Shown piece by piece: positions 1-6,518 of a stretch of 14,762 bases of DNA. Position numbers and translations under genes: made by a program. The stretch is taken from contig JBCCGK010000174.1 of the NCBI GenBank assembly GCA_039029315.1, positions 1-14,762 on the forward strand, written 5' to 3'. The DNA is from JBCCCJ01 sp039029315 (GTDB taxonomy: Bacteria > Bacteroidota > Bacteroidia > J057). Under the pieces are notes generated by a model. The model worked only from the letters and a program-made list of their open reading frames with translations. It did no database searches and was not told where the DNA came from. How positions within the stretch are numbered: position 1 is the first letter of the stretch; the number at the start of each line of letters is the position of its first letter.

Positions 1-262
1 GCTTAATGTATACGGAAATGAACTGTTCGAGAGAAGCATTTCTTGATTTACCCCAAGAAGTTGAGCGCATTCACTTTTTGCCGCCAAAAAGTTGCAAAGA
101 AATCTAAAAACAAAGGAAAATAAAAAGTGTACAGTTGTGAATAAATTTTCAATGAGAATTAATCAACATCACCCAAAAACAGCGAAGTTCAATAATTAAA
201 AAAGACGATTTCCATAGCATATGGGAGGATTTTTCTCCTGTAAAAAATGGACAAAGTCAAAC
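1..262. other. Left-edge region without a confident gene
   Basis: This AT-rich stretch lies downstream of the leftward amidase gene. I find no convincing complete gene in it. Two short rightward frames enter from the left edge, one closing with TGA at 44-46 (about 14 codons) and one with TAA near 107 (about 34 codons). Either could be the tail of a gene outside the window, but neither can be recognised. The only clear structure is the palindrome at 73-92. A weak 4-bp GGAG/CTCC hairpin near 222-238 is too short to call a terminator for the amidase gene. Confidence 0.5.
73..92. repeat. Perfect 8-bp palindrome with 4-bp loop, REP-like
   Basis: ACTTTTTG, loop CCGC, then CAAAAAGT form a perfect inverted repeat, followed by an A-rich stretch (gcaaagaaatctaaaaac). 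From general knowledge, Bacteroidota genomes often carry dispersed palindromes of this look (CTTTTT...AAAAAG followed by caaaraaa) between genes. That this one is dispersed is inference. It could also act as a weak transcription terminator at a gene end. Confidence 0.4.
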
Positions 263-1165
263 TTAGCCTCCAACGACCATATTCGGAAGATGGATAGGGA
301 TATTTTCATGGCCTTCCTGTTCTATCCGAAGAATGGCTGCTACATGTGCATCTGCAATGGTTTGGCGAATAGAAGCTTGCATCAACAGGCTGGCTTCCTC
401 AAAATCGGTATAAAAGCCATTCTCGGTCAAAACGGCTGGCATGGAGGTTTTTCTGAGCACATAAAATATTCTGGAGCTCCCTTTCTGATGACTTTTAAGC
501 CCTCTGTCTTTCCACTCTGGAAGGTATTGGGTCAGCGCGGTCTGAAAAGCCGAAGCAAGTTGTTTTCCCTTTTGGTTGCCCGGATAATGCCACACTTCTA
601 TGCCCTTGGTGCCATTGACCCAATTATTGTTTCCGAAGGCATTGGCGTGAATGGAAAGATAAATTTTGGGCAATCCCAGTGGAGATTCTTTGGCATTGGC
701 TCTGGCTACTCTTTCCTTCAAAAAAGATCCCACCTCCACTTCAGGCACCACATTGAAATACTGTATGCCAATTTCATCCAGCTTTTGGGCGATTCTTTTG
801 ACCACATCTCGATTGAATTCCCATTCCTCAAATTGAGTCCCGTCTGGAAATAAAGGAGATCTTTTTCCATTCTGCAACTTGCCATGGCCGTTGTCCAGAC
901 ACCACAAATATCTTGGACTGATCATCGAGATAGGACCATCTGTGGTGTAGTCGTAACTCTCCTTATCAAAAATGCTTCTGGAGGCAATTCGGGCATCTGG
1001 ATCTGATTCCTGGATGGTGACAATCTGAACGTCTCCGAGATCGGAAGCATCTTCTACGATCAGTTCTTCTTCAGCGGGAGAAGGCCTACCTTCAGGCTGA
1101 GAAGAGGGTGGGGAAGCGGTCGTTCCAAACAATCGGGCAAAAAAATCCAGAATTCGCTTTAGCAT
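263..1165 (-). CDS. N-acetylmuramoyl-L-alanine amidase, Amidase_3 family
   Basis: A 300-residue zinc-dependent amidase that would cut the bond between N-acetylmuramic acid and L-alanine in peptidoglycan stem peptides. The catalytic domain spans about residues 86-282. Visible motifs are LDNGHGK (zinc ligand H94), EWEFNRDVV (zinc ligand E116), LSIHAN (zinc ligand H173) and TENGFYTD (catalytic E248). The LDNGHG...GKRSP form, instead of the DPGHGG of AmiA/B/C enzymes, resembles amidases found in Bacteroidota and their phages. Residues 1-85 are a short amphipathic helix, a Pro/Ser-rich stretch and an acidic low-complexity linker. No signal peptide or membrane segment is visible, so export is unexplained. 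The ATG at 1165 is the only sensible start, and a -7 box lies about 24-31 bases upstream. The gene is monocistronic and divergent from the M36 peptidase gene. Family is clear; whether it serves cell-wall turnover or lysis is not. Confidence 0.88.
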   Translation of the reverse strand: MLKRILDFFARLFGTTASPPSSQPEGRPSPAEEELIVEDASDLGDVQIVTIQESDPDARIASRSIFDKESYDYTTDGPISMISPRYLWCLDNGHGKLQNGKRSPLFPDGTQFEEWEFNRDVVKRIAQKLDEIGIQYFNVVPEVEVGSFLKERVARANAKESPLGLPKIYLSIHANAFGNNNWVNGTKGIEVWHYPGNQKGKQLASAFQTALTQYLPEWKDRGLKSHQKGSSRIFYVLRKTSMPAVLTENGFYTDFEEASLLMQASIRQTIADAHVAAILRIEQEGHENIPIHLPNMVVGG

Positions 1166-1188
1166 GATGGTGTTATTTGAATACCATC

Positions 1189-1196
1189 CAAAGATA
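1189..1196 (-). promoter_or_regulatory. Putative Bacteroidota -7 box for the amidase gene
   Basis: Read on the minus strand the sequence is TATCTTTG, an exact match to the Bacteroidota -7 consensus TAnnTTTG. Transcription would begin near 1183 and give a leader of roughly 15-20 bases before the ATG at 1165. No good -33 TTG/TTTG element is seen at the usual spacing, so the call rests on the -7 box and its position. Confidence 0.38.
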
Positions 1197-1316
1197 GCAA
1201 AAGGATTTGTAAGGCATGCGACATAGTAAATTATCAGAAGAAGCGTTAATTTGCGGGAATGTTCATTTTCACTAGCACCCTTATTCTGTTTTAACTCTTC
1301 TTATATTTTTATCCTT

Positions 1317-4300
1317 ATGCGTTCTACTTTCTTGCGTTTTTTGATTTTCAGCGGGATGATAGGAATAGGTGCACTGTTTGGCCAACAAACAGAGCTACAC
1401 CTTTTGCAATATCTTCAGAAACAGCACAAGCAGTTTGGGCTTACTGCTCAGGATGTTCAATCTCCTGTGATCACTGATCAATATTCTTCTGTTCACAATG
1501 GTGTACAGCATATCTTTTTTCAACAAGCAGTCGGCGGACTCAGAGTTCATAAAGCTGTAGGTAATGCCAACTATGACAGGGACGGAAGATTATTGAGCCT
1601 GCATCAGGCTTTTCAGTTGGATGCACATAGCAGGATGAATACCAGTTCCCCATCTATTTCTGCCTCTCAGGCTGTACAAGCAGCTATGCAGGAGCTTGGA
1701 ATTTCGCTTGCCGGAAACTTTCCCGTTGGTCAGGCTTCTCATGATCTTGACCAAACAACTGTGTTCAAATCATTTGAGATGTCACAACATCCGATAGTGG
1801 CAAAACTGATGTATTTTCCAACTGATGCCGGGGAGATTCGGCTGAGTTGGAGTTTTGATGTGTATGAAGTGAGTGGAGAAGACTGGTGGGACCTATGGAT
1901 TGATGCGGTTAATGGCCAAATCCTTAGCAAGACAAGCAGAGCGCTTCGTTGTGATTTTGGGGAGGCTTGTGAAGCAACGCATTCGCATAAAACGGCTCCA
2001 CAGTCTGTGAGGAAGTTTCCCTTGGTCCCTACGCCAAGAATGATGATGACTCCACAGTATAATGCCTTGTCATTGGGAATAGAGAGTCCAGATCATGGCA
2101 GTGTTAGTTTGCTGACCGATCCGAGCGATCCAGTAGCATCACAATTTGGCTGGCATGATACTGACGGACAGACAGGTGCTGAATATACCATTACACGAGG
2201 AAACAATGTATTTGCTAAGGAAGATCTCGGTGGAAGTAATGGACCTGGTTACAGCCCTGATGGTGGTATGAATCTGGATTTTAATTTTCCTGTAGATTTT
2301 ACCTTGCCACTCAATTCTTATCGAGATGCTTCAGTGGTCAATCTGTTTGTCTGGAATAACTTCATGCACGATGTCTGGTATCGCTATGGATTCGATGAAG
2401 TAAGTGGGAATTTTCAGGACAACAATTATGGAAAAGGCGGGCAGGGAGGAGATTTTGTGAATGCGGATGGGAGAGATGGAAGTGGCGAGGACAATGCTGT
2501 ATTTTTTATCACGCCAGACGGCACCAATCCTCGAATGGAGATGTTTTTGTGGAACCCCGGATTCACGGGAGGATTGGCCATCAACTCGCCCTCTACGATT
2601 ATGGGCGATTATAGTTTCTCTCAGGCATTATTTGGGCCAGGGCTTCCTACTACTCCAATCACGGAAGATATTGTACTCGTACAAGATGGATCTGGCAACA
2701 ATGAGGGATGTTCTGCCTTGACCAATGGAACAGATCTAAATGGGAAAATTGCGCTGGTAGATCGGGGAAATTGCCCCTTTGTCCAAAAAGTCAGAAATGC
2801 GCAGGCAGCAGGAGCTGTGGCCGTTGTTGTTGTGAACAATGTAGGTGGGGCTCCTATACCTTTGGGTATTTCTCCCAATGATCCGGCAAATGATGTCGTG
2901 ATTCCATCTGTCATGATCAGCATGGCAAATGGGCAAACAATCAAAGCGGAGCTGAGTGATACCGTCAATGCGACACTTTCTCTCCCAACGCCGGTGGCAG
3001 GAACAGATGGTTCCTTTGACAATGGCGTAGTTTCGCATGAGTATGGGCATGGAATTTCTACTAGATTGACAGGTGGGCCTTCCAATGCAGGATGTTATCA
3101 AAATGATGAACAGGCTGGTGAGGGATTCAGTGATTTCTTTGGCTTGGTGATGTCTACGGATAGCACTCGAACAGGAACAGAAGCGAGACCAATCGGCACT
3201 CATGTACAGAATCAGCTACCTTCGGGATCTGGCATTCGAAGTTTTCCCTATTCAACAGATTTGTCGATTCATCCTCAAACCTATGATGACATCAAAAACA
3301 AAATCTTTAATACGCCTTTTGGGCAGTTTGTCAGCCCTCATGGAGTCGGAGAGATCATGTGTGCAACCATTTGGGACTTGTATTGGCGGTTGGTGGATGA
3401 ATATGGATTTGACTCGGATATGTATACAGGAACAGGCGGCAACAATCTCGCCATGCAATTGGTGATTGATGGACTCAAACTTCAACCATGTGGAGCAGGA
3501 TTTTTGGATTATCGTGATGCAGTATTGTTGGCAGATCAGACGAATAATGGAGGAGCCAATGAATGTCTGATCTGGGAAGTCTTTGCCAGAAGAGGTATGG
3601 GAGCGAGTGCAGATCAAGGATCTCCCAATGATGTAGAAGATGGGACAGAGGCTTTTGATATGCCCTCCAGCTGTCTGAATTCCCTTAAATTGGAAAAACT
3701 GGTAGACAAAACCGAAGCCAAGGCCGGGGATACACTCACTTATACCCTCAACATCATCAATGAGACAGATAGTACGCTCACGAATGTTGTGGTAAAGGAT
3801 ACCCTTCCTGACAATGTTTCCTATGTGGCTGGATCGGCCAATTGTGGTGGGATTGAATCTGCTGGTATCCTCCAGTTACAATTGGGAACACTAGCACCAG
3901 CACAAGTGAATGTCTGTACATTTCAGGTGACGATCAATGATTCTTCAGCTTATTCCATGGTCGTATTTGAGGACAATCTGGATAGTATGCAGAATACCTA
4001 TGTGAGCACCTCGCTGACAGGAACAGATGCCTGGAGATTGGATACCATCAATCCTCGATCCGGGACGCATGCCTTTTATGTGCCAAACAGACCTGCAGAT
4101 AATGACCAGCTATTGCAACTCCCTGCACAGACGATTGATGCAAATACGATCTTTTCTTTCTGGCATTCTTTCGATACGGAATCCGCCTGGGATGGAGGAT
4201 TTGTTGAGATTTTTAATCCAGCAATCGGAGACTGGGATGATTTGGGCCCATTTATGATTCAGAACGGATACAACAATATCGTCGGTAGCAACAATCCGGC

Positions 4301-4850
4301 CGGAGAAAGAGATGTATTCGGTGGGAACAGCAATGGATACATCCAGACCAAAATTGACCTGGGAAGTTTCGATGGCTTAACCACAGCCATTCGCTTCCGA
4401 TTTGTTTCAGACAACAATACTTTTGAAGATGGATGGTATCTCGATGATTTCTTTTTTGGACTGGAGGTCAATACCATCAATCGGGCTTGTGTAGAGGCCG
4501 CTGAAGGAAATATCTATTGTGCTGAACAAGATCGACCAACCCTGATTCTGGAACCTGAACCAGACACAAGTACCACAGCCATAGAGACCTTGATTCAGCC
4601 TTTGTCATTGATGATATATCCAAATCCCACTTCTCATTCTGTAACCATAGAATGGGAACAGGCATTGCAGGGGCAGGCAAGGGTTCGCTTATTTGCTCCC
4701 AATGGACAATTGTTGGAGACCAGAACCCTTTCAAGATTGGGCGCGGGAGAAAGAACACAGATTTCCCTGGATTCCTATGCTACCGGAATATATCTTTTGG
4801 AGGTATCTTCCAAGGAAGGAATTAATAGGTATAAAGTGATGAAGGAATAG
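1317..4850 (+). CDS. Secreted M36 (fungalysin-like) metallopeptidase with PA, DUF11, MAM-like and T9SS sorting domains
   Basis: A 1177-residue extracellular zinc endopeptidase. I place the start at ATG 1317, because the next residues (MRSTFLRFLIFSGMIGIGAL) form a signal peptide ending near FGQ. An in-frame TTG at 1251 would add 22 residues ahead of it. Order of parts: signal peptide 1-24; fungalysin/thermolysin-type propeptide about 25-210; M36 catalytic domain from about 290, with the NNFMHDVWYRYGFDEVSGNF block near 347; a PA domain inserted at about 445-555 (GKIALVDRGNCPF, then AQAAGA). The active site is HEYGH (zinc ligands H574 and H578, catalytic E575), with third ligand E602 in GEGFSD. 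Then come DUF11 about 790-875 (AGDTLTYTLNIIN), a MAM/immune-inhibitor-A-like beta-sandwich about 880-1060, and a T9SS type A tail about 1095-1177 (YPNPTSHSV, GIYLLEVSS). Likely role: secreted or surface protein degradation. All catalytic residues are present and the reading frame is unbroken. Confidence 0.92.
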   Translation: MRSTFLRFLIFSGMIGIGALFGQQTELHLLQYLQKQHKQFGLTAQDVQSPVITDQYSSVHNGVQHIFFQQAVGGLRVHKAVGNANYDRDGRLLSLHQAFQLDAHSRMNTSSPSISASQAVQAAMQELGISLAGNFPVGQASHDLDQTTVFKSFEMSQHPIVAKLMYFPTDAGEIRLSWSFDVYEVSGEDWWDLWIDAVNGQILSKTSRALRCDFGEACEATHSHKTAPQSVRKFPLVPTPRMMMTPQYNALSLGIESPDHGSVSLLTDPSDPVASQFGWHDTDGQTGAEYTITRGNNVFAKEDLGGSNGPGYSPDGGMNLDFNFPVDFTLPLNSYRDASVVNLFVWNNFMHDVWYRYGFDEVSGNFQDNNYGKGGQGGDFVNADGRDGSGEDNAVFFITPDGTNPRMEMFLWNPGFTGGLAINSPSTIMGDYSFSQALFGPGLPTTPITEDIVLVQDGSGNNEGCSALTNGTDLNGKIALVDRGNCPFVQKVRNAQAAGAVAVVVVNNVGGAPIPLGISPNDPANDVVIPSVMISMANGQTIKAELSDTVNATLSLPTPVAGTDGSFDNGVVSHEYGHGISTRLTGGPSNAGCYQNDEQAGEGFSDFFGLVMSTDSTRTGTEARPIGTHVQNQLPSGSGIRSFPYSTDLSIHPQTYDDIKNKIFNTPFGQFVSPHGVGEIMCATIWDLYWRLVDEYGFDSDMYTGTGGNNLAMQLVIDGLKLQPCGAGFLDYRDAVLLADQTNNGGANECLIWEVFARRGMGASADQGSPNDVEDGTEAFDMPSSCLNSLKLEKLVDKTEAKAGDTLTYTLNIINETDSTLTNVVVKDTLPDNVSYVAGSANCGGIESAGILQLQLGTLAPAQVNVCTFQVTINDSSAYSMVVFEDNLDSMQNTYVSTSLTGTDAWRLDTINPRSGTHAFYVPNRPADNDQLLQLPAQTIDANTIFSFWHSFDTESAWDGGFVEIFNPAIGDWDDLGPFMIQNGYNNIVGSNNPAGERDVFGGNSNGYIQTKIDLGSFDGLTTAIRFRFVSDNNTFEDGWYLDDFFFGLEVNTINRACVEAAEGNIYCAEQDRPTLILEPEPDTSTTAIETLIQPLSLMIYPNPTSHSVTIEWEQALQGQARVRLFAPNGQLLETRTLSRLGAGERTQISLDSYATGIYLLEVSSKEGINRYKVMKE

Positions 4851-4876
4851 TCGGTAAGACTTTCTTGATTGTTGGG

Positions 4877-4933
4877 GTTCCGAGTATGGGAATGGAGGTC
4901 ATTTGATATGATATCCTGGCCTGTACTCGGAAC
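4877..4933. repeat. Perfect 10-bp inverted repeat, arms 37 bases apart
   Basis: GTTCCGAGTA (4877-4886) and TACTCGGAAC (4924-4933) are exact reverse complements. Four further inner base pairs, two of them G-U, are possible in RNA (4887-4890 with 4920-4923), and a small GATA-TGA-TATC hairpin could form inside the loop. The element sits between the M36 gene and the lipoprotein operon. Its right arm lies where the -33 region of the putative promoter at 4950 would be. No U-tract follows, so it is not a standard terminator. It could be a two-site operator, an mRNA 3'-end structure or a small RNA fold; the sequence does not decide. Confidence 0.55.
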
Positions 4934-4949
4934 TCTGCTTATCCTGTTG

Positions 4950-4957
4950 TAAATTTG
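4950..4957 (+). promoter_or_regulatory. Putative -7 box of the lipoprotein-SCO-cytochrome operon
   Basis: TAAATTTG matches the Bacteroidota -7 consensus TAnnTTTG exactly. Transcription would start near 4963, leaving a leader of about 19 bases before the ATG at 4982. No -33 TTG is seen at standard spacing; the right arm of the inverted repeat (4924-4933) occupies that place, which would suit control by a DNA-binding protein. Confidence 0.4.
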
Positions 4958-4981
4958 TTGTCCAAATTGATACTTGATTCC

Positions 4982-5452
4982 ATGCGATTAATTGCTGACA
5001 AATTCCTGATATTGTTTTTATTGCTCACCCTGTTGGGCCTGGCTTGTCATTCCTCCCAGTCTGATGGATCTGAAGACAAAGCTGATCGTGATTCTGATGC
5101 CGTCGCTTCCTTGCTCAAGGAAGTCATCAACATACACGATGAAGTCATGCCCGAAATGGGAAAGATCCAAAAATTGGCCACTGATTTGGAGAAATTCCTC
5201 GAAACAACTGAAGAAGATACGGATGCAAAACAGATTCACGATATCATTCGGAAGCTGGAAGATGCGAATGAAGGTATGATGACCTGGATGAAGGAATTTG
5301 AACCGCCGAAATCTGATCAAGAACAGGCGGTTGTTCTGGAATACTTGAATGGAGAGAAGGAGAAAGTAACGAAGGTGAAGCAGGATATGTTAGGGAGCAA
5401 AGAAGAAGCAGAAAAATTCCTGAAAGAGCTAAGTGCAAATAAAGGGAACTGA
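4982..5452 (+). CDS. Small coiled-coil lipoprotein linked to SCO and cytochrome c
   Basis: A 156-residue predicted lipoprotein. ATG 4982 is chosen because it directly starts the signal sequence (hydrophobic residues 8-21) ending at LGLAC, with the lipidated cysteine at C22. A TTG at 4955 would add nine residues that do not fit a signal peptide. After C22 comes an acidic Ser/Asp/Glu stretch (23-40), which in Bacteroidota can act as a surface-export signal. The remainder looks like three charged helices (about 40-72, 83-107, 112-150). Two spots stand out: IHDEVMPEMG (H52, M56, M59) and GMMTWM (M99, M100, M103), residues able to bind Cu(I). From memory, similar proteins in Bacteroidota are often labelled 'viral A-type inclusion protein', a name without functional meaning. 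The stop overlaps the SCO start by one base (TGATG), so translation is probably coupled. A copper-handling role is inferred from context. Confidence 0.75.
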   Translation: MRLIADKFLILFLLLTLLGLACHSSQSDGSEDKADRDSDAVASLLKEVINIHDEVMPEMGKIQKLATDLEKFLETTEEDTDAKQIHDIIRKLEDANEGMMTWMKEFEPPKSDQEQAVVLEYLNGEKEKVTKVKQDMLGSKEEAEKFLKELSANKGN

Positions 5453-6081
5453 TGAAAGCTGCCAAAATCATAGGGAGATGCCTGTTGATTCTTGCAATGT
5501 TCTGGAGTTGTGAGAATCGAACCACTGATTTGCCTGTGCTTGGCGTCAAGAAAGTCTCAGATACGGGAGACACCCTCTACCATACAATCCCTTCTTTTCG
5601 ACTGTTGGATCAAGATAGCAGCTTGATTACGGAGGAAGTAGTTGCGGGGAAAATTTATGTCTCAGATTTCTTCTTTACCTACTGTCCGAGTATTTGTCCC
5701 AAGATGTCTCAGCAAATGTTGCGATTGCACGATCACTTTTTGGAGGAAGAGCAAGTCGTTTTACTCTCCCATACTGTGGACCCGGATTATGACACAGTGG
5801 CCGTGCTGAAAGAGTATGCGGATGCCTTGGGGGTGAATTCCAGCAAATGGCATCTTCTTACAGGAGATCGAGATCATATCTATGAACTTGCAGCTGAATA
5901 CATGGTTAGCGCCGCGGAAGATCCTGAAGCTCCCGGAGGGTTTATTCACAGTGGAGCCTTCATTCTGCTGGATGGCCAAAGAAGAGTCAGAGGGTATTAT
6001 GATGGGACCAAGCCAGAGAAGGTTGACAATCTTCTGAATGACATTGATCTTCTTCTTCAATCCCAGAAATCTGCTCCATGA
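5452..6081 (+). CDS. SCO1/SenC family copper chaperone, probable lipoprotein
   Basis: A 209-residue thioredoxin-fold protein of the SCO1/SenC/PrrC family, which delivers copper to (or reduces cysteines of) the CuA site of cytochrome c oxidase. The copper-binding set is complete: C78 and C82 in FTYCPSICPKM, and H166 in GGFIHSGAF. The N-terminus has a short hydrophobic segment (11-18) ending in WSC, so C20 may be lipidated, although the lipobox is poor; otherwise this is an uncleaved anchor. Either way the domain would face the periplasm. The length is normal for the family. The start overlaps the preceding lipoprotein stop by one base, and its own TGA overlaps the cytochrome start in ATGA, so the three genes are very likely translated as one unit. 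No oxidase subunits are in the window, so its target oxidase is unknown. Confidence 0.9.
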   Translation: MKAAKIIGRCLLILAMFWSCENRTTDLPVLGVKKVSDTGDTLYHTIPSFRLLDQDSSLITEEVVAGKIYVSDFFFTYCPSICPKMSQQMLRLHDHFLEEEQVVLLSHTVDPDYDTVAVLKEYADALGVNSSKWHLLTGDRDHIYELAAEYMVSAAEDPEAPGGFIHSGAFILLDGQRRVRGYYDGTKPEKVDNLLNDIDLLLQSQKSAP

Positions 6082-6518
6082 CAACCCAAGGTGGCAGGAA
6101 TAAAGTATTGCTATACCTCTGGCCAATATTGTTGATTGCAGGCTTGCTATTATTGCGTTTTCTGACCGGCCAGGAGACAAGTGCAGGTGCCAAAATATAT
6201 GCACGGCATTGTGCCAATTGTCATATGGAAGAGGGAGAAGGGTTGGGAAAATTGATTCCCCCTCTGGCCAATTCCCTTTATATCCAATCACATGGGGAAG
6301 AGATGGCTTGCATGATCAGGGAGGGAATTCCTGTACTCTCCACGACAAGGCGGGATCGTCAACTAATGCCCGCCAAGCCAGAGCTATCTGCTGTAGAATT
6401 GGCGAGTTTGATTTCTTATCTCAAACAAAATTGGGGGAATAATGGGCAAGCTGTTACTGCCAGGCAAGTTGAATCTGCCCTTCTCGATTGTGAGTCAAAT
6501 CATAGGCAGAACCGCTAA
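6078..6518 (+). CDS. Membrane-anchored c-type cytochrome (class I-like)
   Basis: A 146-residue cytochrome c with one covalent haem site, CANCH (C45, C48, H49). The probable distal ligand is M97 in RQLMPAKPELSAVELASLISYL, a normal class I ending. Residues 10-29 form one hydrophobic segment, interpreted as an uncleaved membrane anchor with the haem domain outside the cytoplasm. Residues after 122 (QAVTARQVESALLDC) are a short extra tail with a single cysteine at 138. The start overlaps the SCO stop by four bases (ATGA), making it the last gene of the three-gene operon. It probably carries electrons in the same respiratory or copper-related pathway as the SCO protein. Its stop codon overlaps that of convergent prfA, and no terminator lies between them. 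Confidence 0.88.
   Translation: MTTQGGRNKVLLYLWPILLIAGLLLLRFLTGQETSAGAKIYARHCANCHMEEGEGLGKLIPPLANSLYIQSHGEEMACMIREGIPVLSTTRRDRQLMPAKPELSAVELASLISYLKQNWGNNGQAVTARQVESALLDCESNHRQNR

Noticed and set aside
2..107. C-terminal fragment of a gene entering from the left edge
   Set aside because: Two different frames are possible (stops at 44-46 and near 105-107), both too short to recognise, and the second runs through the palindrome.
221..853. Rightward open frame of 210 codons opposite the amidase
   Set aside because: It lies wholly antisense to a gene with intact Amidase_3 motifs, and its translation has no domain-like features.
1251..1316. N-terminal extension of the M36 peptidase from TTG 1251
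   Set aside because: The added 22 residues precede a clean signal peptide starting at ATG 1317, and the DNA here looks like an AT-rich leader with a near -7 box (TTAATTTG at 1246-1253).
2621..3203. Leftward open frames of about 155 codons within the M36 gene
   Set aside because: They mirror the PA and HEYGH coding region, overlap each other and show Cys/Ser/Ile-rich, non-protein-like composition.
5761..6291. Leftward frame of 176 codons opposite the SCO and cytochrome genes
   Set aside because: It crosses two real, overlapping genes on the other strand and has no domain signature.
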